Assembly: GCF_001570405.1 (NCBI RefSeq)
Contig: NZ_BBYM01000031.1
Coordinates: 53,511-117,510 of the forward strand
Origin: Microtetraspora niveoalba
GTDB lineage: Bacteria > Actinomycetota > Actinomycetes > Streptosporangiales > Streptosporangiaceae
DNA: 64,000 bases
Direction of reading: 5' to 3'
The translations under genes were made by a program, and so were the position numbers. Each line of letters starts with the position of its first letter. Within the stretch, counting starts at the first letter, position 1. Positions 1-8,083 of this stretch are shown piece after piece. The notes beneath the pieces were generated by a model. It ran no database searches and had not been told where the DNA came from. It saw only the letters and a program-made list of their open reading frames with translations.

Positions 1-577
1 CGACCACGTCGTGCAGTTCCCTGGCGATCCGCCGCCGCTCGGCGCGCACGGCGGCGTCGGCGGCCTCCTGCCTGCCGCGCTCGTTGAGCTCGGTCCTGAG
101 CCGGACGAACTGGCCGATGCCCACGGGCACGAAGACGGTGAACAAGAACGTCGACCAGCCGCCCGCCACGGCGAGGAACTGCTCCGTAGGGAACAGCTCC
201 GTACCGATCGCGTAGACGACGAAGACCGTCGCCGAGGTGATCAGTGTCGCGCGGCCGGTGGTGTAGCGGCCCAGGCTGTAGTACGCGATGATCGAGGGCG
301 GGGTGGGGAAGAACAGCAACTGCGTCGTGATGCCCACGACGTCCAGCGCGGCCACCAGCCCGGCGGTCAGGGTCGGCCGGCCACGCCTCATGAGCAGGCA
401 CAGGGAACCCGCCACATGGAGTCCGGCGGTCAGCGTCGCCCGCGTCTCCCCTTGGAGGATCAAGGAGTTCACGCCGAGGAGCATCGGGACGGAGAGCACG
501 ATCACCAGCGTCGTGTCGAAGACCCGGGGGCGTCCGAAGAAACGCACGATCTTCATGAAGGTCCGTGCCACGCGCAC
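1..577 (-). CDS. Sensor histidine kinase, 3' part outside window
   Basis: N-terminal part of a membrane sensor kinase of the NarL-partner (HisKA_3) class. The visible 192 residues hold several hydrophobic segments (for example VFDTTLVIVLSVPMLLGV) and end in the dimerisation motif ERRRIARELHDVV, whose His is the expected phosphoacceptor. The ATPase domain and presumably its response regulator lie beyond base 1. I chose GTG at 577 because AAGG sits 7 nt upstream; an in-frame ATG at 556 is the alternative. The input signal is unknown. The motif is decisive for the class. Confidence 0.82.
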   Translation of the reverse strand, partial: MRVARTFMKIVRFFGRPRVFDTTLVIVLSVPMLLGVNSLILQGETRATLTAGLHVAGSLCLLMRRGRPTLTAGLVAALDVVGITTQLLFFPTPPSIIAYYSLGRYTTGRATLITSATVFVVYAIGTELFPTEQFLAVAGGWSTFLFTVFVPVGIGQFVRLRTELNERGRQEAADAAVRAERRRIARELHDVV

Positions 578-681
578 GCTAAGACCTTAAGTCACGTTGG
601 TTCGCCCCGAACCCGGCCGCGCGCAGACGAATGCCGTGATCGGCTACCCGTTCTCCCCCGCGATGCGCTTCGTGACGGCAG

Positions 682-699
682 CACGGGCCGGGGCCCGTG
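682..699 (-). terminator. Hairpin after the gentisate operon
   Basis: Inverted repeat CACGGG / CCCGTG around a 6-nt loop, 17 bases past the stop of the hydroxylase gene that ends the operon. There is no clear U-tract, which is common for actinomycete terminators. It also separates the operon from the sensor kinase gene. Confidence 0.5.
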
Positions 700-715
700 A
701 TTCGTCAGACACGAC

Positions 716-1984
716 CTAAGCCGCGCCGGCCACGTCGGCGGAGTCCAGTGGGATCGGTGAGAACATCGGCGGCTCCTCCTCCGGCGTCAGCGCCGTGGGG
801 CCGTAGATCCACTCCGTGAAGGAGTAGTCGTAGGTGTCGCGCGCCCGCAGGAGCGTGTTGCGCTGGAGGCGGGCGACCCCGTCCAGGTGCCACAGCTCGC
901 CCCAGGCGCGGGCCGTGGTCAGGACGCGCCGGCAGTGCTCGGGGCGGACGGCTTCGTAGGCCGCCAGGGCGCCCTGCCAGTCGATCGCGCCGTCCTCGGC
1001 GCGGCGTGCGGCGACGTGCTTGGCGAGCACCCAGCCGTCCTCGATGGCCATGATCGCGCCCTGCGCCATGTACTGCAGCGGCGGGTGGGCGGCGTCGCCG
1101 AGCAGCGCGATGTTGCCGTCGACCCAGGTCATGATCGGGTCGCGGTCGAACATCCGCCACCAGCGGTCGCGCCACATCAGCGGGATGCCGGCCCGGACCT
1201 CCGGGCAGGTCGTGGCGAAGGCGGCGTCCAGTTCGTCGGGCGTGCCCCAGTCCTCCTCCCCGGCGAGGGCCTTCGGGGACTCGAAGACCGCGACCTGGTT
1301 GAGCATCTCGCCGCCGCGCAGCCCGTATTGGACGAAGTGGCAGCGCGGGCCGACGTGGACCGAGACCTCGCTGAGGTCGACGTCCCGACCGGCCTGCTCG
1401 ATGGGCACCGCGGCGCGGTAGGCGACGTAGGACGAGCTGACCGGCTCGTCCTCGACGAGGAGCCGGCGCGCGACCGAGTGCAGGCCGTCGGCGGCGACGA
1501 CGATCCGGGCCTCGTCGGCGCGGCCGTCCGCCCGCAGCGCCCGGGCGCCGGACGCGGTGTTCTCGTAGCCGCTGACGCGGGCGTCGGTGACCAGGTCGAC
1601 TCCCGCGCGACGGCAGGCGCGCAGGAAGATGCCGTGCAGGTCGCTGCGGTGGATGACCATGTACGGGAACCCGTAGGCGCGTTCCAGGTCCACCAGGTCC
1701 AGGCGGGTCAGCTCGCCGCCGTCGACGGCGTCGCGCATCACCATGCTCTTCGGCACGACGCCGAGGCTCTTGGCCTCCTCCAGCAGACCGTAGTCGTGCA
1801 GGATCCGGGTGCAGTTGGGCGCGATCTGGAGGCCGGCGCCGACCTCGCCGAACTCGCGGGCCTGCTCCAGCACGCGCACCCGCAGGCCCTCGCGGGCCAG
1901 GGCGAAGGCCGCGCTCAGGCCGCCGATGCCGCCCCCGACGATCAGGACGTCGACGGGGTCGGCCGAGGTGGTGGATGTCGTCAC
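716..1984 (-). CDS. FAD-dependent 3-hydroxybenzoate 6-hydroxylase (probable)
   Basis: Class A flavoprotein monooxygenase of 422 residues. It probably adds a para hydroxyl to 3-hydroxybenzoate to give gentisate, using NAD(P)H and O2 in the cytoplasm. Visible: FAD dinucleotide motif GGGIGG (residues 17-22), the DG motif in VVAADGLHSVARR, and the second FAD motif GDAAHPPLQYMAQG. I chose GTG at 1984 because GAGGAG lies 6 nt upstream; an ATG at 2020 is in frame but would overlap the upstream gene. It is the last gene of the gentisate operon, 26 bases after maleylpyruvate isomerase. The family also contains salicylate hydroxylases, so the substrate is inferred from context: the three ring-cleavage genes define gentisate as product. 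Confidence 0.85.
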   Translation of the reverse strand: MTTSTTSADPVDVLIVGGGIGGLSAAFALAREGLRVRVLEQAREFGEVGAGLQIAPNCTRILHDYGLLEEAKSLGVVPKSMVMRDAVDGGELTRLDLVDLERAYGFPYMVIHRSDLHGIFLRACRRAGVDLVTDARVSGYENTASGARALRADGRADEARIVVAADGLHSVARRLLVEDEPVSSSYVAYRAAVPIEQAGRDVDLSEVSVHVGPRCHFVQYGLRGGEMLNQVAVFESPKALAGEEDWGTPDELDAAFATTCPEVRAGIPLMWRDRWWRMFDRDPIMTWVDGNIALLGDAAHPPLQYMAQGAIMAIEDGWVLAKHVAARRAEDGAIDWQGALAAYEAVRPEHCRRVLTTARAWGELWHLDGVARLQRNTLLRARDTYDYSFTEWIYGPTALTPEEEPPMFSPIPLDSADVAGAA

Positions 1985-2010
1985 GCTGCTCTCCTCGAAG
2001 GCCGGGACGC

Positions 2011-2721
2011 TCACAGCCACGCCGGCAGGGTCGGCGCGAGGGAGCCGTCGGGGGTGGTCAGGGCGTGCGGGCGTCCGGCGAGGTAGGCCGCGACGTCGGC
2101 GAGCGGGCCGCCGACGGTGGCGGGCTCGCCCTCACCGGGCAGCTCCCAGCGGTCGCCGGTGTCGGTGGCGGCCAGGACGACCGCGAGACCCGCGGCCCCA
2201 CCGCGCTTGGCGGCGATGTCGTCGGCGAGGGCGGTCAGGAAACCGGCGGGCAGGTCGCCGAAGGCGATGCCGGAGGCCAGGTCGACGGCGTGGACGCAGA
2301 CCTCGCGGGCGCGCAGCCACGGGATCTCGGTCGCGGGGACGGTACGGCCCTGGGCGGTGACGACCTCGGCGTTCCACTGGTCGTCGTCCAGCCCGGCGAT
2401 GCCCGCGGCGAGCCGTTCGGCGGACGAGCTCAGCCAGGCGGCCAGCTCGGCGGCCGGCCTGCGGGAGCCGGCCTCGATGTCGGCGTCGCGCTGCCGGGGC
2501 GAGGAGTACATCGGGGTCCTCTCGCCGGTGGCGGCCCAGCGCACCAGGTTGCTGAGCGCGTCGGCGTTCGCCGCCACGTGCGCCACCAGGTGCTTGCGGG
2601 TCCAGCCGGGGAGCCCGGAGGGGGCGAGGAACTGCTCCTCGCCCCACCCGGTGGCGGCGCCGAGGAGCAGCTCGGTGCCCGTCTCGCTCCAGCTCAGGGT
2701 GTCGTCGAAGGTGCGGCGCAT
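2011..2721 (-). CDS. Maleylpyruvate isomerase, mycothiol-dependent
   Basis: Isomerises maleylpyruvate (from gentisate ring cleavage) to fumarylpyruvate with mycothiol as cofactor. The 236-residue length fits the MDMPI family: an N-terminal DinB-like four-helix domain and a small C-terminal domain. H48 (LVAHVA), E140 and H144 (RAREVCVHAVDL) sit where the family's three metal ligands are expected. The ATG shares one base with the stop of the fumarylpyruvate hydrolase gene (TGATG), so the two are translationally coupled. Use of a mycothiol enzyme rather than a glutathione one supports an actinomycete host. Confidence 0.9.
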   Translation of the reverse strand: MRRTFDDTLSWSETGTELLLGAATGWGEEQFLAPSGLPGWTRKHLVAHVAANADALSNLVRWAATGERTPMYSSPRQRDADIEAGSRRPAAELAAWLSSSAERLAAGIAGLDDDQWNAEVVTAQGRTVPATEIPWLRAREVCVHAVDLASGIAFGDLPAGFLTALADDIAAKRGGAAGLAVVLAATDTGDRWELPGEGEPATVGGPLADVAAYLAGRPHALTTPDGSLAPTLPAWL

Positions 2722-3569
2722 CAGGCCGCCCCGTCCTTGGCCACGGTGTTCTCGAGCCGGCCGATGCCCTGGATCTCGGTGACGACGCGCTCGCCGCCGG
2801 TCAGGTAGCGCTTGGGGGTGCGGGCGTGGCCGACGCCGCCGGGGGTGCCGGTGGCGATGATGTCGCCGGGGTTGAGGCGCACGATGGTCGAGACGTACTC
2901 GACCAGTGCGACCGGGTCGAAGAGCAGGTCGCCGGTGTTGTCGTGCTGCATGATCTCACCGTCGACGCTGAGGGTGACGTCGAGCTCGGGGCGTACGCCG
3001 CCGGGCAGTTCGTCGGGGGTGACGAGGTAGGGGCCGACGGGGGTCGAGGAGTCCCAGATCTTGCCCTGCAGCCACTCGCGGGTGCGGAACTGCCAGTCGC
3101 GGCAGGTGACGTCGTTGAGGACGGTGAAGCCGGCGATCGCGGCTTCGGCCTCGGCGCCCTCGGCACGGCGGACCGGCTTGCCGATCACGACGGCGAGTTC
3201 GACCTCCCAGTCGAACTCCGCGGTCTCGTCGGGGCGGGCGATGTCGTCGGCGGCGCCGATGAGGCAGTCGGCGAACTTGGCGAACAGGGTGGGGTACTGC
3301 GGCAGGTCGCGGCCCATCTCCTGGATGTGGTTCTTGTAGTTCAGGCCCACGCAGACGACCTTCGAGGGCCGCGGGACGACCGGCGCGAAGTCGGCGCTCT
3401 CGACGGGGTAGGTCGTGGCCGTGCCCGCGTCGACGGCGGCGGCCTCGGCGGCCCAGTCGTCCCGGGAGAGGAGTTCGCCGAGGTCGGCGGCGCCGAGGTC
3501 GACCAGCCGGTCGCCGTCGAGCCGTACGGCGCGGGTCGAGTCGTCGACGCGGAGGGTGGCGAGCTTCAT
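2721..3569 (-). CDS. Fumarylpyruvate hydrolase (FAH family)
   Basis: Hydrolyses fumarylpyruvate to fumarate and pyruvate, the last gentisate step. The 282 residues have the FAH fold marks: CVGLNYKNHI (about 73-82), the metal-binding FDWEVELAVVIGK (about 119-131) with E122 and E124, DVTCRDWQFR, and the C-terminal NPGDIIATGTPGGVG. ATG at 3569 overlaps the stop of the dioxygenase gene by 4 bases (ATGA). A longer open frame continues upstream in this phase but lies antisense-like within the dioxygenase gene and has no family similarity, so I reject it. Confidence 0.91.
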   Translation of the reverse strand: MKLATLRVDDSTRAVRLDGDRLVDLGAADLGELLSRDDWAAEAAAVDAGTATTYPVESADFAPVVPRPSKVVCVGLNYKNHIQEMGRDLPQYPTLFAKFADCLIGAADDIARPDETAEFDWEVELAVVIGKPVRRAEGAEAEAAIAGFTVLNDVTCRDWQFRTREWLQGKIWDSSTPVGPYLVTPDELPGGVRPELDVTLSVDGEIMQHDNTGDLLFDPVALVEYVSTIVRLNPGDIIATGTPGGVGHARTPKRYLTGGERVVTEIQGIGRLENTVAKDGAA

Positions 3570-4735
3570 CGGGTGGTCCCTTCGATACGGGTGTCGTGCT
3601 GGGTGCGGTCGAGCCGGAGAGCCTCGAAGACGGGGGCGTCGCTGAACCGGAACAGGTCCAGCGCGCCGGAGTCGGAGTCGGTGGAGCCGGCCTCGGACCG
3701 GGCCGAGAACGGCTGCCAGGACGGGACGGCGAACAGGTCGCCGCGGGTGACCGTCCAGGTCCTGTCGCCCACGGTCACGGTGCCGGAGCCGTCGAAGACC
3801 TGGTAGACCGACGAGCCGGTCTCGCGTACCGGGGCGGTCTCGGCTCCGCGCGCGATGCGGTGCATCTCGGCGCGGAGCGTGGGCAGCACGTCGGCGCCGG
3901 TGGCGGGGTCGGTGTAGCGGACGGCGGCGTGGCCGGGCTCGACGGTGCCGCCGAAGCCCTCCGCCTCCAGGGCGAGCTGGTCGGCCAGGGCGCGGTCGGT
4001 GAACTCCCACTTGTACGACAGCAGCGGGCTGCCCGGGGCGAGCTCGCCGACCGACAACGGGCGCAGGCCGGGGTGGCCCCACAGCCGCTCGGAGCGGGAC
4101 CGCTCGGGGGTGATCCGCTCGGCGTCGCTGATCGCGTCGCGGCCGAACTCGAAGAACTGCGTCTCGGTGACGTACTGGAAGGGGATGTCCAGGCCGTCGA
4201 GCCAGGCCATCGGCTCGCCGGCCGCGTTGTGGTGGGCGTGCCAGTTCCAGCCGGCCTGCGGGAGGAAGTCACCGCGGCGCATCGGGACCGCGTCGCCGCC
4301 GACGACCGTCCAGACGCCCTCGCCCTCGACGACGAAGCGGAAGGCGTGCTGGGTGTGGCGGTGCTCGGGAGCGTCCTCCCCGGGCATCAGGTACTGGATC
4401 GCGGCCCACAGCGTGGGCGTCGCGAAGGGCCGTCCGCCCAGCGCGGGGTTGGCCAGCGCGATCGCCCGCCGCTCTCCACCGCGGCCGACCGGGACCAGGT
4501 CGCCGGCCTGCTCGGCGAGCCGCCGCAGGTTCTCCCAGCGCCACACGTGCGGCACCGCGCGCGAACGGGGACGCGCCGGCATCAGGTCGCCGATCTCCGT
4601 CCACAACGGCACGAGCAGCTCCCGCTCGAACCCGCGGTAGAGGTCTTCGAGCGCGGGGGTGACGTCGGGCTGGTCCGGCGCGTCGACCGCGCGGAGCCGC
4701 ACCGGGGAGTCTGGCGAGGTCACAGGGGTGCTCAT
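3566..4735 (-). CDS. Gentisate 1,2-dioxygenase
   Basis: Fe(II) bicupin enzyme that opens gentisate to maleylpyruvate; first gene of the operon. It has 389 residues, slightly longer than typical. The N-terminal cupin carries the metal motif PEHRHTQHAFRFVVEGEG with H125 and H127, and WNWHAHHN (163-170) supplies the third His. A second, degenerate cupin follows (VYQVFDGSGTVTVGD). The start lies 66 bases from the divergent IclR gene, so both promoters share the short gap with the palindrome at 4776. Recognition is strong from the motifs and from the downstream pathway genes. Confidence 0.94.
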   Translation of the reverse strand: MSTPVTSPDSPVRLRAVDAPDQPDVTPALEDLYRGFERELLVPLWTEIGDLMPARPRSRAVPHVWRWENLRRLAEQAGDLVPVGRGGERRAIALANPALGGRPFATPTLWAAIQYLMPGEDAPEHRHTQHAFRFVVEGEGVWTVVGGDAVPMRRGDFLPQAGWNWHAHHNAAGEPMAWLDGLDIPFQYVTETQFFEFGRDAISDAERITPERSRSERLWGHPGLRPLSVGELAPGSPLLSYKWEFTDRALADQLALEAEGFGGTVEPGHAAVRYTDPATGADVLPTLRAEMHRIARGAETAPVRETGSSVYQVFDGSGTVTVGDRTWTVTRGDLFAVPSWQPFSARSEAGSTDSDSGALDLFRFSDAPVFEALRLDRTQHDTRIEGTTR

Positions 4736-4775
4736 ACGGCTAATGTTGCTGCCGCATCACTATGAAGAACGCGTA

Positions 4776-4792
4776 ATTCTGCTCTGCAGAAT
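4776..4792. promoter_or_regulatory. Palindromic operator in gentisate/IclR divergent promoter
   Basis: Perfect inverted repeat ATTCTGC-TCT-GCAGAAT, centred 18 bases before the IclR start and about 49 bases before the dioxygenase start. Its position fits binding by the adjacent IclR protein to control itself and the operon. Binding is inferred. Confidence 0.6.
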
Positions 4793-4801
4793 CGAGGGGC
4801 C

Positions 4802-5578
4802 ATGGGCAAGCCGCTGAAGAATCCGCCGACCTACATGATCAACAGTGTCGACCACGCGCTGCGGATCGCCGCGATGCTGCAGTTGGAGGGCGAGCTGACC
4901 GTCTCGGAGGTCGCCGATCGGCTGGGCGTGGCCCGCTCCACCGCGCACCGGCTGCTCGCGATGCTGGTCTACCGGGACTTCGCGGTCCAGGACGAACGGC
5001 GCCTCTACCGGGCCGGCCCGGTCCTGGAGCTCGCGGCCCACTCGCCCTCGGCCGCGTCCCGCCTGCGGGCGGCGGCCCTGCCGCACATGCACCGGATGGT
5101 CGGCGTGCTCGACGAGTCCGCCAACCTGACGGTGCGCACCGGGGACACGGTCCGGTTCATCGCCAGCGTCGAGTGTTTCCAGAGCCTGCGGGTGGGCTCC
5201 CGCGAGGGCATGGTGTTCCCGGCCCACCACACCACGGCGGGGCTGCTGCTGCTGGCGGAGCTGAGCGGCGAGGAACTCGAGGCGGTCTATCCGGCCGAGC
5301 GGTACGCCGACCGGCCCGCCGAGCGGCCCGACCTGGACCGGCTGCGGACCGAGCTGGCCCGGGTGCGGCGCAACGGTTTCGCGCTCAACCAGGGCCGCTC
5401 GGAGCGCGGCGTGGTGGCGCTCGGCGTGCCGGTCCGGGCCCCGGACGGGACCGCCCTCGCCGGCCTGTCGGTGTCGATGCCGAGCGCACGCTACGACCGG
5501 CACCGGTTGCCGTCACTGGTCGACGCCCTCTCCCGTACCGCGGGCGCCGTCGAGGCCGATCTCGCCCGCTCCGCCTGA
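4802..5578 (+). CDS. IclR-family regulator of gentisate catabolism
   Basis: 258-residue regulator with an N-terminal winged helix (residues about 13-70; recognition-helix region LTVSEVADRLGVARSTAHRL) and a C-terminal GAF-like effector domain carrying the family pattern RFIASVECFQSLRVG and FPAHHTTAGLLLLAEL. ATG at 4802 follows GAGGGG at 4794. It is divergent from the gentisate operon and the palindrome at 4776 lies between them, the usual arrangement for IclR control of aromatic degradation. The effector is probably 3-hydroxybenzoate or gentisate, by inference only. Confidence 0.91.
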   Translation: MGKPLKNPPTYMINSVDHALRIAAMLQLEGELTVSEVADRLGVARSTAHRLLAMLVYRDFAVQDERRLYRAGPVLELAAHSPSAASRLRAAALPHMHRMVGVLDESANLTVRTGDTVRFIASVECFQSLRVGSREGMVFPAHHTTAGLLLLAELSGEELEAVYPAERYADRPAERPDLDRLRTELARVRRNGFALNQGRSERGVVALGVPVRAPDGTALAGLSVSMPSARYDRHRLPSLVDALSRTAGAVEADLARSA

Positions 5579-5640
5579 ACGGGTGCTGCGCCTCCGCGCG
5601 CCTCACCCCGCATACGTTCGACGCCGGTGTGCGAGACGGC

Positions 5641-5677
5641 TTGACCCCTACGTGGCGTGAGGCGGCACGGTGGTGGC
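5641..5677 (+). promoter_or_regulatory. MerR/TipA-type promoter with leaderless start
   Basis: TTGACC at 5641 and CACGGT at 5666 are separated by 19 bases, the long spacer typical of promoters activated by MerR proteins. The spacer holds an imperfect palindrome around CCTACG and CGTGAGG. The predicted transcription start, 6-7 bases past CACGGT, coincides with the ATG at 5678, so the message is probably leaderless and autoregulated. Confidence 0.62.
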
Positions 5678-6451
5678 ATGAACGCAGAGGAGTACACCGT
5701 CGGCGTCGTCGCCAAGATGGCCGGAGTGTCCGTACGCACGCTGCACCACTACGACGAGATCGGCCTGCTGGAGCCGGAGGGGCGCAGTTCCACCGGCTAC
5801 CGGCTCTACACCGGCGACGACATTCGCACGCTGCAACGCATCCTGTTCTACCGGGAGCTGGACTTCGACCTGGAAGCGATCCGGGCGATCCTGGCCGACC
5901 CGGCGTCCACCGACGTCGACCTGCTCCACCGGCAACGGCGCCTTCTCACCGAACGGGTGGCACGACACCAGGCCATGGTCGCCCTGATCGACAAAGAGTT
6001 GAACGCGCGCACGCTCGGCATCACCCTCACCCCGCAAGAGCGGCTGGAGGTCTTCGGAAGCTCCGTCTTGGAGGACAACGCCACGCGCGCCGAGGAGCAG
6101 TGGAGCGGGTCCGACCTCTGGGAGCAGCGGAAGCTCCGCGCCTCGGCCTACTCGGCCGAAGACTGGCGGGAGATCCGCTCGGAGCAGTCCCGCATCCATC
6201 AACGCTTTCTCGACTCCATGAACGCCGGGATCCCCGCCACCGACCCGACCGTCATGGACGTGGCCGAGGAGCATCGGCTCCACCTCCACCGGCGGTTTCA
6301 CGACTGCGACTACGGCACTCATCGATCGCTCGCCGAGTCCTACCTCGCCAATGAGCGGATCGGGCTCAACTTCGACGACGTGGCCCCGGGCCTGTCGCGA
6401 TACATCCATGACGCGATCAACGCCAACGCCGAGCGCATGACGGACGCCTAA
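5678..6451 (+). CDS. TipA-like MerR-family regulator
   Basis: 257-residue homologue of TipAL, the thiopeptide-responsive activator. The N-terminal MerR domain reads YTVGVVAKMAGVSVRTLHHY; a dimerisation helix follows, then a C-terminal TipAS-type antibiotic-binding domain (LTPQERLEVFG, YSAEDWREI, DVAEEHRLHLHRRFHDCDY). C210 in FHDCDYGTH is at the place of the TipA Cys that binds thiostrepton covalently, so ligand capture may be retained. The ATG at 5678 is preferred to the in-frame upstream ATG at 5657, which lies inside the promoter. Ligand is inferred from the family. Confidence 0.92.
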   Translation: MNAEEYTVGVVAKMAGVSVRTLHHYDEIGLLEPEGRSSTGYRLYTGDDIRTLQRILFYRELDFDLEAIRAILADPASTDVDLLHRQRRLLTERVARHQAMVALIDKELNARTLGITLTPQERLEVFGSSVLEDNATRAEEQWSGSDLWEQRKLRASAYSAEDWREIRSEQSRIHQRFLDSMNAGIPATDPTVMDVAEEHRLHLHRRFHDCDYGTHRSLAESYLANERIGLNFDDVAPGLSRYIHDAINANAERMTDA

Positions 6452-6455
6452 GGGT

Positions 6456-6468
6456 CCCGCGGCGCGGG
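6456..6468. terminator. Short hairpin between convergent genes
   Basis: CCCGC-GGC-GCGGG, in the 29-base gap between the TipA-like gene (+) and the FAD hydroxylase (-). Short stem and no U-tract, so weak. Confidence 0.3.
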
Positions 6469-6480
6469 CGTGGCGGAGCC

Positions 6481-8010
6481 TCAGCCCGGGCTGAACCAGC
6501 GGGTGAGGGCCGACTTCAGGCTGTCGGGGTCGCCGCCCGCCCAGGCGACGTAGCCGTCGGGACGGATGAGCAACGCGGGCGCCGGGGAGTCGTCGGCGGT
6601 CGCGGTCACGCGGCGCACCCGGTCGCTCCAGGACGCCGCGGTGGCGGCGAGGTCGTTCCCGCCGGTGAGGTCGAGGAGCAGGGGACGGGCGTCGCGCAGG
6701 AGCTCGGCCAGGCGCCGTGTGCGTCCGTCGCCGGTGGTCAGGTCGACGGGTGGCACGAACCAGCCGGTGGGCGCGGCGGGGTGTTCCTCGCCCATGTCGT
6801 GGCGGACAGCGGCGCCCGCCATCAGGGCGGCGACCATGTGCACGTTCTCGGCGCGCTCCAGGAGTTCCGCGAAGAGCCGGCGCAGTGCGGTGACATCGCC
6901 GCCGGGCGCCATCAGAGCGGTCGCGGCCCGGGTGTGCATGAGCACACGTTCACCGCTCGCGCGGCGTTCGGTCTCGTAGCTGTCCAGCAGGCCCTCCGGG
7001 GCCCACCCCCGCAGTGCGGCGGCGAGTTTCCAGGCGAGGTTGGCCGCGTCCTGCAGCGCCTCGTTGAGGGTCGGCCCGTGGCTCACGTGCGCGGCGTCGC
7101 CGGCGATGAAGACCCGACCGGCGCGGTAGCGGTCGGCGAGCCGGAAGTTCCGGCCGCACAGGCGGCGAAGCAACGTGGGCGCGCCCTCGGGCGGCGGAGC
7201 CAGGGGCAGGCGCACTCCGAGGACCCGTTCGACGCTCTCCTCCATCTCGGTCAGCGTCATCGGCGCGCCCGTCCCCGGGAAGTCGCCCGCCGGGTGATCC
7301 TCCCATTCGGCCGTGTTGACCAGCGGCCGCTCCGGGTCGTGCGCGAGAAGGGTGAAGACGCCCCGCTCGGTGCGGTGGAACATGGCCGGGATCTCGCCGA
7401 GGCCGTCGATCACGACACGTCCCCCCGGCGTGAAACGGAAGCGGTCGCTCGGGCCGATCAGGGCGGTCCGGTCGACGACGTTGTCGTCGCTGACGCCGGA
7501 GAAGGCGATCCCCGCCCGCTTGCGGATCAGGCTGCGGCCGCCGTCGCAGCCGACGAGGTACCGGGCCGTGAATGTCGTCTCGGTGCCGTCCGAACCGCGT
7601 GCCACGACATCGACCCGGTCATCGGTCTGGTCGAAGGACAACACGTCCCAACCTCGCCGGACCTCCGCGCCGAGTTCCGCCGCGCGCTCGTGGAGCACAC
7701 GTTCGAGATCGCGCTGGTTGACCGGCAGGAGATACATCGGGTTCTCCTCGCCGAGCACGCGCAGCGGCAGCGGCATCCCGCCGAAGAACAACCCCGGCGC
7801 GGGCGCCGGCGCCCCTCGGCCCCCGCAGCGTTCGAAGAGACCGCGGTTGTCCAGCAGCCGCACGACCTGGCCGGCGAGGCCGTGCGCCTTGTCTGACAGG
7901 TCCGGCTCAGCCCGTCGTTCCAGCACCAGGGGCCGGACTCCCGCGAGGCGGAGCTCGCAGGCCAGAAAGAGGCCGGTGGGTCCACCGCCGACGATGATGA
8001 CGTCGAACAT
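6481..8010 (-). CDS. FAD-dependent aromatic hydroxylase (PgaE/RIFMO type)
   Basis: 509-residue flavin monooxygenase: FAD motif GGGPTG (residues 8-13), DG motif in VGCDGGRSLIRKRAG, FAD/ribityl motif FIAGDAAHVSHGPTLNEAL, and a C-terminal thioredoxin-like domain (RPLLLDLTG, ALLIRPDGYVAWAG) that marks the polyketide hydroxylase and rifampicin/tetracycline monooxygenase group. Divergent from a TetR gene with a shared operator, the layout of inducible drug-inactivating enzymes, so detoxification is plausible but the substrate is not readable. The usual LGGQGLN after GDAAH is replaced by HGPTLN, which argues against a simple RIFMO orthologue. ATG at 8010 follows AAGGAAG; a longer frame reaching 8298 runs through the divergent TetR gene and is rejected. 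Confidence 0.86.
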   Translation of the reverse strand: MFDVIIVGGGPTGLFLACELRLAGVRPLVLERRAEPDLSDKAHGLAGQVVRLLDNRGLFERCGGRGAPAPAPGLFFGGMPLPLRVLGEENPMYLLPVNQRDLERVLHERAAELGAEVRRGWDVLSFDQTDDRVDVVARGSDGTETTFTARYLVGCDGGRSLIRKRAGIAFSGVSDDNVVDRTALIGPSDRFRFTPGGRVVIDGLGEIPAMFHRTERGVFTLLAHDPERPLVNTAEWEDHPAGDFPGTGAPMTLTEMEESVERVLGVRLPLAPPPEGAPTLLRRLCGRNFRLADRYRAGRVFIAGDAAHVSHGPTLNEALQDAANLAWKLAAALRGWAPEGLLDSYETERRASGERVLMHTRAATALMAPGGDVTALRRLFAELLERAENVHMVAALMAGAAVRHDMGEEHPAAPTGWFVPPVDLTTGDGRTRRLAELLRDARPLLLDLTGGNDLAATAASWSDRVRRVTATADDSPAPALLIRPDGYVAWAGGDPDSLKSALTRWFSPG

Positions 8011-8026
8011 CACTGACGCTTCCTTA

Positions 8027-8044
8027 GGATACGCGACTGTATCT
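8027..8044. promoter_or_regulatory. Probable TetR operator
   Basis: Inverted repeat GGATAC-GCGACT-GTATCT between the divergent hydroxylase and TetR genes. A further AGATAC half-site occurs at 8075, next to the TetR start. Binding by the adjacent TetR protein is inferred from position. Confidence 0.52.
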
Positions 8045-8083
8045 AACGGCGGACACCGTAGATCACCGAGATAAGATACGCAA

